A stretch of DNA of 64,000 nucleotides from Drosophila pseudoobscura (GCF_009870125.1 NC_046681.1:16691001-16755000), one strand, 5' to 3'; shown: positions 1-15,200, counted from the stretch's first letter. Made by a program: numbers and translations. The notes: generated by a model from the letters alone, not told the origin.

Positions 1-251
1 TTGTGGCTCCTCTCGTCCTGTGAAATGTCACAGCTGCTTGCAACGGAGGAGTCGACGAGTTAGTATAATTTTTTTTGCCACACACAATTTTTCCACCATT
101 TTCTCTTGCATCTCACTTGCCGTTTCCCTTCTATTTTTTTTTGTTTTGAGAGTAGAAATATTTTTGCAAGTGACGGGAAAAATTGTTGCCCCCGAAAATC
201 GATTTTGATTACATTTTTTGATAGGGCGGCATCACAACGCCTTGATGCCCC

Positions 252-3200
252 TCACTTTTCGTGGACCACTTGGGCGGGCTCCATGGTGTACATATCCCGC
301 AGGAGTCGTGCTATAGGGACATTTCCGATCGTTTCCTTGAAGAACAGTGCCTCGATGGTCGAGGCCCGGATGGTCCTCAGCGAGGGCAGCAGCAGCAGGA
401 GCCGGCCAAAGCGTGTGGCCTGCCGCGAGTAGCGGAGCCTCACATGGTCCGAGAGGATGCACTGGGCCTGATCCTGCAGCATTTCCACGGGCTGCACGTC
501 GCACAGGCCTGCCGTTTCGGGGGCAAACAGAGCGATGGCCTTCATGCAGCCCACTTCGCTGCCATCGGGGGTGATCTGGCGAAAGCGGCAGAGGATCTCC
601 TGAATGGTTTTCATCTCCGTTTGGGTGGCTTCGTCCTGCAGGACGCGCTCCTTGATCAAAGGAGACTCCAGTATAGGTGTGAGGTCCAAGGGAATGGTCC
701 ATTGAGCGAGATTCAAGAGGAACAGCTCTTTCCAGGATTCCTGAAAGCGAAAGGCAGAATGAAAAAGGGATTTATGAAGATTCAAGGAGTGCTTTTACCT
801 GCAGTAGCAGATGTTGATCATTCTTGGAAAGCGTCTGGAAGGGCATCAGGCACTTGACCCATCGAACGGCCATGAACAGCAGGCGGGCCGTCGTCTCCTG
901 CAGCATTTCCCAGGAGAGCAGACGCGAATCCAGGAGTTGCTGTGGCAGTGGCGGTGGAAACAGCAGCGTATTATGCTGCACTTGATACTGGATGAGCTCC
1001 TGGCACTTGTCGGGGCTCAGGAGCAGTTCCAGGAAGCCGTTCGAGGCGGCAGCAGAGGCCGCCGATGGGTGGCAAGGACGCAGCCCAATCGTTGGCGGAT
1101 GCGCAGGATGTGGTGGCGGCGTGGGCGTCGTGGGTGTGGGAGAACCCGATGTAAAACTAGACAGTTTTTGCTCGCCATTCAGGCTGCTGCTCCCCTGATG
1201 ATGATGGTGATTATTGTGGATGCTGTGCATCAGCAGAGACGCATGACTCGGTGGCGTTGTGGCGCCGCTCAAACTATGCTGCGATGTCTGTCGTGGGGGA
1301 TGGTGCTGTGGCGAGCCCTGAGAGTCCGTCAGCGTCGGAGCAGGGGAAATGCTACCCGCACTCAAGGGAGGCGATGCCGATGGCGAGGGTGTCTCCGTCT
1401 CCACATTGACACGTGGACTTTCGCTGCCGCCCACGCTCCTCGAGCCAATGCTGGAGATCGATTGAATCGAGTTGCTGGGCGAGGGCGAAGAGTAGTTGTT
1501 GTTGACGGTGGCCCCTTGCAAGGGACCATAGGGGGAGGCGGCGGCAGCCGTGGTGGTGGAGGAGACGACGGCTGCCACTGCGGTGGCCGTGGCCGCTGTA
1601 ATCCCCGGCAGTTTGCTGGCCGCCTCCGCAATCAGATTGTGATGCAGCAGGTGCGTGGGGAAGCCCGTACCAGAGCCGCCACCATTCTGTGGCACCAGAG
1701 AGTGGTGTCCCGGATGGTGGAAGGCCGTAGGATGTGGCTGCTGTTGGTGTGGGGGTGCCCCCACCGCCTGCTGTTGCTGTTGCTGCTGATGGAATCCCTG
1801 AGGATTCGTTGGAGGAACTGGTGGGACCGGCGGATGCGTGGATATGTGCTGCGTGTAGTTGAAAGATGCCGACACATTCGTCACCAGCGACACGGGCAGG
1901 TGTCCCCCGGCGGTGGCATGATGGTGATGGTGCAATCCCGCCGCTGCTGCTGCAGCCGCTGCCGCGTGATGCGCTGCCGCCGCATGGGCATGGGCATGGT
2001 GATGATGATGATGGTGATGATGTGCAGCGGCATGATGGGCAGCGGCTGCTGCAGCCGCCGCGTGATGATGATGGTGGTGCAACTGCGGATGGAGCTTGGG
2101 TTTCCGAGGACCACGCTCGTGTTGAACGGCTGTAAGAAGAGAGAGAGAGATAGAGGGGTCTTAGATATGTTTTAAGATTCGAAAAAGAATGGACATGTAC
2201 ATATGTAGGGCAGTTATAGTTGGGCGTTATAACAGAAAAATACTATAAATAGTATCAAAAGAATATTAAATACTATCAATAATACCAGAAAAAATAATGC
2301 TAACAAAAAAATAGAAATAATACATCATAATACTGAAAATAAAACCAAGAAAATACTACAAATTATACCAAGAAAATACTAGAAAGAATAACAAGAAAAT
2401 ATGAAAAATGAAATACAAAAAATATGACTAATACTAGAAATAGAAGAAAATACTAGAAATAATACCAGAAAATACTAAAAAATAATACCAAGAAAATATT
2501 AAAAATATAACCAAAGAAACAATAAAAGTAATGTACAGAAAATACTGGAAATGATACCAAGAAACTTTTAGCAACAATAACAATTAAGAAAATCCTAGAA
2601 GTAATACCATAAAAAAGACTAGAAAAAGGAAGAAAGTAATCGGGTTTAGATACATTTGAAATATACAATTGCATATCTTAGGGATAGCTTAGGGTATCTT
2701 TAAACGTAATAAACCATCTAATATTCCAAGTCAAGTTCTACAAAGTGTTTTTCCTTTCTCAATCTTCTTTGTACTTCTTTTTGGATGATTTCCCTCTGAT
2801 TTCCATGCCACCGTATTTGCATCATCCCCATCTCCATCTTTTGTTTTCCCATGAAAATCAGTTCAAGTGTATAATTTCCACTAATCTGTCGTTAAGTATT
2901 TAAATAAATAAAAGTTAATTTCCAAAGATACTTTCCCCAGATACTTTTTCCATCATTTCTTTGAAGTGTTGGGCCCCCCAAGAAAAAGGTTCGACTTTCT
3001 ATCTCTCTGTGTGGCCTTTGCAAATAAATTGTGGGTATGGGGGCATGGAATGGGATACAAAGACATAATAAACCGATTATTAAAATGCTAAAGATGCAAA
3101 GATACAAAGATACAGACAGGCCGTCCTTTGCCTTCTGGTCGTGTGAACTGTTGCATATGCCACAAGTTGAACCTTGAATCTGAATCTCTTATGAGGGGGG

Positions 3201-6200
3201 AGCAGGGGATATATCATGTGTGTGCCTTGCGCTGTCATGACTTTTATTTGTTTGTAATTAAATGTATCTATAGATACTGCCACTGCCACCGCCACTGCTG
3301 CTGCTGCTGCTATTGCTGATGCTGCTATGTGGACGTGTATGGCCATGACATGGCGCAAACGGGGGTGACATTTTAATCCTCCAGGATAATCGCATATGTG
3401 ATGTGCCTTCCGCTGTAAAATGACTGCAGCCACTTGAATGTATCTCAAAGCCCCTTACCCCCACCTCGATGGTGTGGCAGGCAGTGCCCTCCCATTTTCA
3501 TGCCACTTAAAACTAGCGCGCGAAAAAAGTCTCAAAGCTTTCAAAAGATCACAAATTTCAATTAAAGAAAATGCCAAACTCATCAAATTTTTATTTGCTG
3601 CGGGTTTTAGCGACAGAAAAAACTTCTGCAATGGCTCTTCCCATTTTCCCTCCTTTTCCTTTTCCAGGCGGGAACTTGGGAATTTTTTGTGGTTCAGCAA
3701 AAGATAAAAAACCAGGAAACCAGGAGCTGACTTTGAATACCCTTTTATTATATTATCTTTGAAAATGTTTCCTCTGCAAAAGAATATGTTTTTCTGCAGA
3801 AATCCTTCCAGTCTTCTTCGAAATACTTTTGCCCTCCCACAGCTCCTCAACATCAGTATTCCCTCTTCCAAAGGGTATACAAAAAGACTGAAGAAAAGAA
3901 GAAGAAAAATACCCCCCAAAATGTAGCTCAAACTTCAACTTTAACCCTTTTTTGCCGTGACTCCATCCGCGACGGTCTCTTCCTCGCTGTCCCTGCCCTT
4001 TGCCCCTGCCCTGGTTTATTTCCTCGGGGGCGTGGCAAACAAAGAAACGTGTGAAAAAGGCAACAAAATTAGCTGCCATGAGCACAAAAAAAGAAATTAC
4101 AATTTATCCTTTTTTCCCTGCACTTTTCTTCTTGATTTTCTGCAGCTTTCTTTTTGTTGGAGGCGACGCCATTTTTTACTCGGTGGAAAACTTTGTTTGT
4201 TGGAAAAAGCTGGGGAAAAAAGAGGGAAGTGGGCAAAGGGGGCGAAGGAAAGCTGCAAAATGATTTACTTGCTAAAAAGTTATGATGATGGAAAATGCAA
4301 AAGTCGTGTCTCTGCGTTGAATGATAAAGAGGAAAAGCCCCTGCGGCGGTTTTTCTATTTGTTAAAAATGCTTTAAAGAACTAAAGTTTGAAAAAGAGTT
4401 AATTAAAGGAAAACCACTCGGTAATCCCCAGGGATTATGGGGGAACTATGAAAGGAAAATCGAGGAATATATCTATAAAGATAAAGATAAAATATTATTC
4501 GAAAATGTGTAGACATCCATTTGAGATATCTAAAGAAGTTGGGTTGGTTTCTTGGGACTCAGTTGCCGTTTCGGGCGTTTATCTAGATCCCCCTATGAAT
4601 ATGAAATCTAATTAACACTTGACTTATAAGCTCTACAGGGATTCCACACTCCAAGGACTTCTAGCCGCCTTACAACCCCCCTGCAACACCACTTCAACCA
4701 CAAAAATAAACACCTGGAAAGACTCCCAAGAATCTCTCTTTCCTGCCGAAATGTGTTACAAAAAGTTACGCCCCTTTGGCGAAAAGAATTACCAATCTAC
4801 AAATCTAATTAGCAACTCATTACGTGGGCCACAGCCACCCCAAAGAAAAACCCGGAAAACATACAGATACAGAGATACACAGAAAAAAGAACAAACATAT
4901 TGACCGATTTGCTGAAGCTAATCAATTAATTAGGGCAGGGAGAGAGAAGAGCAAGAGGGAGGCAGAGGGACACAGACCAAGCAAAAACAATTATGTCAAA
5001 ATATAGAGAGAACGAAAACAGAGGAAAAAAGAGGGGGAAAAGCACCAGGAAAAGGACTCAGGGATGAGGGCAGAGCAACAGAAACAGAAACAGAAACAGA
5101 CACTCAGACAAAGGCAGAATGGATGTCAGAATGCCAGAAAAATGCCAGGGCAAACGGAAAAAGCGGTAGAAAAATTAATGATAAGTGGCAGTGGAAGAGC
5201 GAGCCGTGCCGAGCCGGGCCGAGCCGAGCCGGATGTTCTACAGCTGTAGCCATTCCCAGGACCAGGACCAGGAACGGAACCCAGAGGACGACTTCACGGC
5301 ACGCAAAAATTTCCCAATTAATGATGATGATCATCACCAGAGAAACACTCTCCTGGTGGGGGCGGATGGAATGTCCTTCTGTAAGCTGAAAAGCGCAAAG
5401 CGTGCCCCAGAAATCGAAATAAATAAATCGGTAAACGATAATGAGAGAGAGAGAAAGACCTTTACTTTTATATGCGGGATATGCAGAGACAGACACTCAT
5501 CGTACTGCGCCTCCACAAAAGATACATTTTCCTTCTCTACCGAGAGATACCTTCCTCCCTCCGCCACAGATAATGTCGTAATAAAAACTCGACCCACAAT
5601 AAGAGAAATGTATCAAAATTCTTCGACGAATGTTTGGCAGGCAAATTAAAAGTAAATAAGGCAACGTTTCGTTTGCAAAAATCATGCGGAGCAGAGGGGA
5701 AACAAACGACAGTGAAAACCGAAAATAAAATAAAAAGAAATATAAACCGTGAAATTAGGAAAACACTTGAAGTGATTCGATGCGCTTTCCCTGCCGGATG
5801 AGCTCTACGAGTGCGAGTCTTGCCCCTGCGGATGAGTTCTGAATGGTACGAGTATATGGTACGGGAGGAAGTGCCCCTGCGGCTGAGTACTGAACGGTGT
5901 ATGTTCAAGGGGTGTTTACATTTATCCACTGATTCGCACTGGAGGGTTGGACAGGGACTTGTACGAAGCAGCGTAATGGTCCATAATGGCCACAATTTGT
6001 GTCAGCTCAATTCTCGATTCTCTCGGTGGCTGTCCGGGCAGTCAACCGTTGAATTGTCGGGGCGGGACAATGGTTTATGAATAGAACGATTGTTAAGTAG
6101 TTATCTCCGGTAACAAAGGATTCCAGAGGGAAAAGCGATATAGGATTGATGTATTCATGGTGATACTCATAAAAAGGTGATCTTTTCACATTGATAAACT

Positions 6201-9200
6201 TGATTGAATCGAAAAAATTATAGTTATAAGCCGTTGTGGGCGGATCATTTCAGTAGATGAGCAATCTAACAAATAACTTTTACTAGAGTGTGCCTATTTT
6301 TTAAGGTATTTTTTGGGTATGATTTCAAAAATGTTCTGGTTTAATTTGTAGTATTTCTTCTTGCTATTCATTTTAATATTTCTAATATCCGTCTGGTATT
6401 TTCTCGGTATTTCTTCTAATATTTTCTAAATAATCAGTTTAGTAATTGTTTGGTATAATTTATAGTCTATTCTAGCATTATTTCTAGTATTTCTGTTATT
6501 ATTTCTTGGTATTCTTTTAAAAATGTCAAGCAGTATTTATAAAATTTACAGTTGTATTTTTCTAGTATTTTCCTGGTATTTTTAAATGTATTATTTGTAG
6601 TATATTTTTGGTATCACATCCATTAGGAAAAAGATTGTGCATTATTTACGGTCATTCTTTCGCGACTGTTAAGGTTCAACTTCTAAAATTGGTGTACCTT
6701 GTGCAAATGTATCTACCATATGTATGTATAATAATCGTAGGCTAAGTACAAAAATCATAATATATAATTTAAAGGATTAGGGATTTCCTTTTTTTTATTT
6801 GATTAACTATTGTAAGAGGTGTTTCTTCAAATATGGTTTTATAGAATATTTGAACTTCATATTTAACGCTTTGTTTCGTTCCTGTTTCTTCAAAGATCGT
6901 TCTATCCATCATTTAATCGTTCATGACTTTCTCCTTGTATTGTTTAATTTTAATTCAAATTAAACCTTGAATTTTGTTATATTTTATAGATATACGATAC
7001 GTACGCCACCTGTCTGCACCCGTCCCGCAGTTTTGCAGAGAGGCCAAGGGCTTTTATGCCTCCTCTCTGACTCTTGTGTCAGGGCCATCAGTGCACGCTC
7101 TGGACGGATGGATGGGAAGCTGCACCCAAAAGAGTGAGTGATTTTAAATCCGCTTTTAATGTTGACACTGACACTTTCACACACACACGCACACACACAC
7201 AAACACATACAGACAGAAAGAGGGAGAGATATGGGGGGCATGACATGTGCAAGCCAGTCGCATTTACATGTCGCATGTCCCCAGTCGGCCCAGCATTGCA
7301 GTCGTCTCTGTGAAAAGTGTATGCACATATCGTAGTAGGCTATAATGTCAATTAAGTAAAACATGCAACGTGCCTCTCTCTGTATTGTGTCTGTGTGCCA
7401 TTGCAATGGTGAGGAGGAGTGTATCTGTGTGTGGGCGTGTCTCTGAGCCATGGCTTTCTGTGCCCTGCAGTCATCTGTAAATGAAAATTGCGTACACCCC
7501 CCCCCCCATCGATGGGCAGGGAACGGAACTCGACCGGAAACTGGCGGCTTAAAAGCTGCAAAATATATATATCACCCATACATATACAACGAGATATATA
7601 TATATATATTATATATGTATAAATAAATATGTGTATGTGCAAAAATCAATACGTTAAAATGTGGTCATGAAATTAGCCAGAGTCTGCCTCAGTCTGCCTT
7701 TTGCGCCAGCGCCAAAAAGTCGGGGGATAGACATCAACAAAATTAACATTGACATCGCCATCGACACTCGGGTAGCATACGGCAGGGGCATGCCACAGGG
7801 TGGCCTGAAACGAGGGACATACACCGCACGGGGGGCCTGAAATGGAACGAACCTTGGCTTACCGCAGTGCCAGAAACGGGGACGGAAACGGTTGACAAAA
7901 GGCTTAAGTGCCACAAAAATATATATGCAACAATATAGAACGGAGAGTCCTAGAGAACTAAGCAGAAATTTCCATTTTCTAGAACCATTTTCATTAGGTT
8001 TTCCGCCAGGCTGATTCTTGGGCAAAAAGGTTTTTCTCCATTCACACAGCGTCTTGTCGTTTCTGGTAAGCCTTTCCAGGAAAAGCAGCAAAACGAAGGA
8101 CGAAAGGAAACTGCCTTCTCGTTAAGAATTTTGTTTGCTTTGAGCTTGTAAAACTTTACGATTTGCAAAAAGCGCTAAAGTTAAAGTTCTACGGAATATA
8201 CATTGTACATATACGAGCGATTCTAGATGAAAGGATTGTTATGTACTCAGGGATTAGGGCGTTCGTTATGGATTATCAAAAGGAAATTAAGAGATGGAAT
8301 ATGGAATGTTCAAAATCAAAGACAAGAAGAGAACAAATCAAGAGAAGTTCTAAAGAAATTACTTAATACAAATATAGAGTACAGGGAGAAATCTTTTAGC
8401 TTCCAAATCACAAATACTATAAAGATCTATCGGGTATATTCCATTTTTCTCTTAATAAATCATACAAAATTGGGAAGAATCATCTGTTCCTGTACTTTTG
8501 CCCACAGATGCATTTCTTAATATATTCTAAATGTTAAGAAAATATATTGGATGCTTAAAGATACAATTTCTAAGGCTTGACTTCTTTTGAATTCTTTCCC
8601 CGTAAAAAACCCATCGTTCTTACTGTTCCTTTCTTCTTTTTCTAGATCTCATAAAACTAATCCCATACATATATCATTTCATACCAAATGATAATCCCTC
8701 TTTGAAATATTTAAACTTTTCACTTGTCCAACCATAAAATACAAAAATGTCTTCATTGCCATTAGATGGCCCATTAGACATCACTTTTCGGCTCATCACG
8801 CACCCTGCCAGTGGTTTAAGGACCCCAATATTCCCACGCCCTTCTCAAAACCCTCTAGCCCCACCGGCCCATTCCCAAGGATTGCCGCAAATGACAATTT
8901 TTTTTATAGGGATTGGGAAAAAGCGACACAAATCACTCAAAATGAGAAGAAATCCGCTTAAAATGCCGCGTAAATATTTGCCAAGGAAAAAGAATGTGAA
9001 AGTAAGGAATTGTCTGGTTTCTGGTGAGAAAGGCGAGGGAGTACCAGGAAGGACGAAGGATGCGTGTTGATGATGATGCTTCTGACACTTTGGTGTTGGT
9101 GTTGCTGTATACAAATGCAAATACCATTAAACGTGACAAGTGGCAACATAATTTGTTAGAAGAGCTCTCTTGCCAGCAGTTCTTTTCGTTCTTTCTTTCT

Positions 9201-12200
9201 TTGGGGGAGCAGATATTAGCATACAAAGTAGCCAACATTTATAAGACTGTCAGCCAGTGGGCGGCGGTGCGGTGGTGCGTGGAAAAATGTGCGATGCTTG
9301 TCATATTTTCCCATAATAACTTATTTGTCAGAGTCTAAAGTGCTCTGACAGGGGAGCGATTCGTTGGTCAATGCTCAATGCGGCTATGATGCCAGTTTTG
9401 GTGCGGGGAAAAGCGTTGAATGACACTCGCTTCCTAGCAGTGGAAAAGGTCTGAAAGTAGCATTGAGTGTTGATTAGGAGTTTACATTTAACTGGTAGTC
9501 CTTAGAATGGTCTTTGATATCCTATATCCATTTTCGACTGTAATAAGAACTTTATTTTATCAACACTGGGCTCTGTTTTGTCAGAGAAACTCTTCTAAAC
9601 CTCGAGAAAGTTTTTATTCAATGATTTTAGTGATTTTCCAATACTTCCAGCAGCTAATCAACACTAGAAACACATATGAGTAATACTTGTAAAGTATTCC
9701 CCTGAATTTTGCCTGAAGTCACATTTCAACTAATCGAAAGCTTTACTATCGCTTTTCCAACTCTACCCAACACTCAAAATAGTAACCAACACTGGCATTA
9801 CTGAAAGAAATTTGTATTTTCCCCAAATTCCATTAAACATGTTACAAATTTGGCTCTCAGTGAAGTTCTATAGACAGCATTCACGTCATTGTACAATTCG
9901 TTGTACACCTACAGTGTTTTTTCCAACACTAACACTCGCTAACCAACACTGGCAGCTGTCAGCTGGCAGCAGGGCAAACATCTTTTCAATTAACTTTATT
10001 GGCACTTTGGCAACGTCGAGAAATCATACAAAAGGAATAGAGGAGAGCCCAAACAGAAGGAAGAAAACGGAAAAGACCCGAAAACTAGAAAATGGCTAAC
10101 CACAGCAGGGAGCCCAACCCTCGAAAGCAACGCCAAACCCCTCCCTTAACAACTTTACTACTCGCATGTGGCATCCACCAACCCGTGCCACACACAAAAA
10201 ATTCTTACACAAACGTGCCTTGAACGATTTTTGTGGCTTTTTTGCTTTTTGCTCTAAACAACAAAAGCATTTTGTATCTGTCTGTTGTGGATACTACAAT
10301 GGTGTTTTCTATGGGGGGATGGGGCGTATCTTTTGAGAACTGATGTGTGGGGGGGAGGGGGGGAAATTGTTTTGGGGGGTGTGCATGTGTCTATGTGTGT
10401 TTATTGTTTATTTACGGCTACCAGCCAAGGAAAACCCCAAAAAGGCAGCCTAACATGAGGCTTTGTAGCGGCCAAAAACTAAGAAAATGTTCCCCCAAAA
10501 AAAGAATGCGAAGGAGAGAAAGACATGCGACATGTCAGGCATAGTACTAGGAGGATTTGCCTCCTTCTATTGTTACTCTTTCTAGGGGAGGAGAGTGGAC
10601 GGACGCTCTTTCTGGGAGACAGTGGCGGAGAGCAGAGGTTTTGGAAGGATTCCATTTCTGGGAGGAGAGCGTGGGGCTTTGGATAGATTTCTCTGGATGG
10701 AACTTTCAGTTTTGGGAAAAGATAACATGGGAAAAGTTTGGAAAAACAAAGGGTGCCTTGGTTGTAGAGATGATCCATAGAAATAGAGAGTAGAGAGAAG
10801 AATAAAAGAGCTATAGGAAGCTGTAAATGTGAAGAGTGAAGAGGGGATTATCAAAAATTGTATGCTGGATCTTATTTATGACTGGGAAGAAATCTTCTCA
10901 GGCATTCGAATGGTATTTATATGCCCTTTCCTTTCTACAGACCTATATCGCTTGAGGTTCTCTTCCTAGAGCATTTCCACTTCGTATTACCTTGGGTTTC
11001 CCTCTACAGAAGTGTTTCCTTCGTGTTTTGTTTTCCTTGAGCCCGTTGTGCTATTGTTGTTTCGCCTTCTCTTCAGGGAACAAGAGTCGTCGACGATTTT
11101 CCCCACTTATTGGGGAAAGTACATACGTAAATCTGTACCCCTTCTGCCTCTGCTCCTTTTTCTCCTTTTTGGCAGACATTTTCCCTGGTTTTGAAGGTTG
11201 GTTTTGACTGACGTCTAAGTTTCGGTCTTTGGGGGCATCATCATTTGATTGCCAATACATTTTAGTCGCATTTCCAGCATCAGCAGCAACAGCGACGGGG
11301 GATAATGCGTGTAATCCGCTATTAAGTGCACATTGTCAATCGCTTGCCGCTTCCGGCTCTATCACCGTACTCCTGCCTCTCCTGCCCCGGAAAAGCGGGG
11401 AAAGCGAGAGTCGTTTGCGTGTGGGTAGAATCTGCAGCGATTCTCACGCTGTTGATGATGTCCTTTCATGACGATGTCCCTGCGCAGTGAACCCATGAAT
11501 AGGGTACGAAAGATGTTGTATTCGAAACACTCTGAATACTGGATGATGGCTCTTGAATCGTAAGCGTATCCCCTGCCCGACTCCCCCCTTTCAACGCTAT
11601 TATGTGTTTTTATGCTACATTTAATGTTGGCTTAAGAGCTTTAAAGCTAGCATTGTTGCAGCACAGCATTGAGCTGTGTATTTGGGTTTTGGCTATGGCC
11701 ATCCGATTGCCGATGGCTCATTGGTTAGTGGGCGGATGTGGGTTTGGTTTGTTGTGGAGGATGCGCAACTTTTGGGGGTATCCCGAATTCGAGCTCGAAT
11801 TAGGCCCCGAATTCGGATGTCAATTGTGGGTCTAAACATGAGGCAGTGGAGGTAATAATAGATGGTATATGCCCATAGATATGCCCTTCATCTAAGGATA
11901 CCATTACTGTGAAAATGTTCCTTTTAACTTTGTGAATTTCATGTGAAGTTAAAGGTTAAGATATACTAAATACCAAATAAATACCAGATATACAGATATA
12001 CTAGAAAAACCAACCAAAGGAACTGCGAATAATTTTGTGAATTTGATTTTGCTTATTTGTGTGTAAGCAAGCCTGGTATCTGGTAAGTGCTCTTTAAATA
12101 AAATATAATGGTTACACATTTTGCGTAGACAAACACTTAACACCTACACGCGACTGAATGGCAATGACTTGTAATTAAATATCAAATTGTTTACTCCTTG

Positions 12201-15200
12201 GTTGCTTTGGGGTATAAAAGAGTCAACCGAAGAGAGGAATCATCACAGTCTTGTCGAAATGTTTCTGAGATACACTGGAGTCTTAGCCTTCGCCTGCTTT
12301 GGCTTGCTTTCCCTGTCGGGGGCTTATAAAATAACACCATATGTCATGGACGGTGAGAACATCAGGATTCATTAACCAGGAATCTAATTCCCTGGATTTT
12401 TCTGTAGGAGTGCCTGGATTCCTCAACGTAACTACTTCCCCATTCGTTAAGATTGGTGATGGTTACTACTACATAGAGACAAAGATGGAAAAGAACTGGT
12501 ACGACGCTTATGAATCTTGCCGCCGAATGGGCGCGGACTTGATCTCATTCGATAGCATCGAAAAATGGAAGTTGATCAATCAGTATCTCATAAATACGAA
12601 CATTCAGGCTAGATACTACACTTCAGGCACCGACCTGCATTTGGAGGGCAAGCACGTCTGGTTCGCTAATGGCCAACCTATAGCCCTAGATATTTGGTAT
12701 GCGAATAACCCAAATAATGATGGAAATATTGAACACTGTGATGAGCTTGGCTATAAAGAAGAGAACAGATCCGAGACACCTGGATTGAATGATGTGCGCT
12801 GTGATTTTCCTCTACGGTATATTTGTGAGGCACCCAAGCCAAAGACAGCATCGTTTATTGTGTGGTAAATTATGCGAAAAATAGATTACTTTGAAGGATT
12901 TTTATATTCGAAAATAATTTAAATAATTAACGTAATAATTGGAATTAAATACCGAAAAAATACCAGAAAACACCACAGGTAATTGAAATCATTTTTGTGA
13001 ATTTGATTTGAGTTTCAAGGAAAGGCCAAAACAATTCCAGAAATTAACTAAATTATTTTGTGAGTTTTGGTTTAAAGGAAAACCACGTCACAAATCTACA
13101 AAATACCAGAAAAATATACAAACAAATACCAAAAATGGACGTATTTTTATAAGAATACCTTTTCTCCTCTCAAATTTCCTGCCATTCCAAATAACAAATC
13201 AATTCAATTACAAAAATCAGATATAACACTTTTCCTGGAAAAACTCCCACCCCCCCAAGGCACGGGGCGCAGAGTAGGAGGTGTGGTCCCCAGCCCACTC
13301 TGGAAAAACCTCGCATAATTTATAATCAGCTTAATGACAACTACAGCAAAAGCCCCAGCTGGCATTCATTTCCATAGCCACAAAATGAGAAGGAAGCGAT
13401 GGAGGAAAGCCCGCGGCATTTTGGTTTTCGGGTTTTCTGGTTTTCCGAGTTGAGTGTAATTTATGCCCAAAAATTTTGACGTGGCCTGAGAGGAGAGGAC
13501 AAGCAATTGGAGCTAATTTCCTGCATAATTAAGTGTATTTTGAAAGTAAAACAAAGGACTTGTGGGCGCCAAAAATACGAGAGGACAGAGAGATGGGGAA
13601 AGGGGGGATCGCTTACCATCCTTGTTCATGGCTGATTGAAAGCATTTGGCCAGACGGCAGGCGCGACACTGATTCCGATGCGTCTTGTCCACGGGACAGC
13701 GTCCCTTGAGGTCACCAGTGGCCTTGCAGGTGTAAATCCGGTTGCGATGGATGCTGCGCTTGAAGAAGCCCGAGCAGCCTGGAAAACAGGATTATCACAG
13801 GATTACAGGCGAATTATTACGCTGTAGGACCTACCATCGCAGCTATAGATGCCATAGTGTTTGCCCGAGCTCCGATCGCCACACACTTTGCACGGTATGT
13901 CCAATAGGCGATCACCCGCTGAAAAGGATAATAAACAAAGACGAGTTTCAATGTTGAGTGGCCTCTATGTTTGAATCCCCTTAAAAGAAATGCATAAATA
14001 TAGAATATACCCAAAGAGAGGGCTTCTGATAATGGTTTTCCATGTATTTTCGAGTACTAGTCTCTGGGATAGAGCTAGCAGCAGAGACAGAAAGAGACTA
14101 AGAGGTGGAGGCACTTTCTTTCAATACGTGATGGACATAAATTAAACTTACAATATTTTCATCTTAATTCAAGAAATTTACTCTTTCAAAGATACAAGAG
14201 GTGGCATTTTCTCTCCCCTCTCTGTCTGTATTTAACTTTTATTTCTCTACTAATCTCTCAGTGCCTCAAAAGCCGGTCTGTGCCTCCCCAAAAGGCGTCT
14301 GTCCTGGCCTGTCCTGTCTGCTTCTTGGTGTCCCAAAGCAAATACCATGTGTCACGCACCAAAGATTCTGTTGCCTACTTTTGTGGGGCTGCAGCCGCGT
14401 GTGTTGTGCCGCGGATTAGCAAGTGAAAATGGCACTCAAACACACACAACAGGAGCAATGGAGGAGGGAGGAGGGAGGAGCAGGGGCTATATAGCCCTTT
14501 GACTGTGTGGCACGCTTCACAAATTAAGTTCAACACTCGGCACTTGTCAAAATAAAACGCTCTGCCACCCATCCTCCTCATTCCCCTGCTGCTGCTCTTC
14601 GGGATGTTTTGCCCATTGTTTGAGGTCCTTTGTCCTGTGACATTTGACATATTGTCGCTTGTTTGGTGGTTGGGTCTGGGTCGGGGGTTTTGGCGGCCTC
14701 GGGGTTTCACGATTTCACGATTTCACAGGATCTGTGGCCGGCGCGTGTTGCCAATTTTCACACCCTGCGCATCGGCCAATTGTCCGCAGCATGTTAACAC
14801 CTCCTGTCTACGCCTGTCCTATGGGTAGAGAGTGTCCCCGTGTCCTTTCCAGAGGGTTGCATCGGGATGTCAACCTTTTGTCGGCCTCTTGTTTTCTTTT
14901 TTAAAATATATTTTTATTGTTGATTTTACATATTTCTGTTTATTTATGCCATCATCGCATTGTGCTCTTTGCTCTCTTTTTTGTTAGTTTGTCTTATGGA
15001 ATATGCTTTTCCGGTATGGAAATCTCGGCCATGTTTTCATAGGCCGAAAAGAGTTTCAAGCCGCGTCCTGCCGCGTTCTCCTGGTGTGGGCAGAACGTGA
15101 GAGTTTTGCATTTTGGGCGTGAGAGTTTTATTTGAAGAGAGTCGGCTATAAACCGTATATCATAATGGAATACAAATCTTTCGGAAAGGAAATCATAAAT

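Larger units (their letters stand above)
2130..12186. other. dsf intron 3, distal part: noncoding DNA
   Basis: I see no supportable exon here. Open frames are short, low in complexity and without codon bias. The stretch holds AT-rich ATACYAGAAA-type repeats, CA and GA microsatellites, a CCGAG-type repeat near 5.2 kb and a cluster of CAACACT words at 9.5-9.95 kb. A large intron in a neural nuclear-receptor gene is a natural place for enhancers, but that is inference. Confidence 0.6.

Noticed and set aside
811-2175. Long plus-strand open frame antisense to dsf
   Set aside because: It is a shadow of the GC-rich, repeat-bearing dsf hinge exon; the product is Arg/Trp/Gly-rich nonsense with Met runs from the antisense of poly-His codons.
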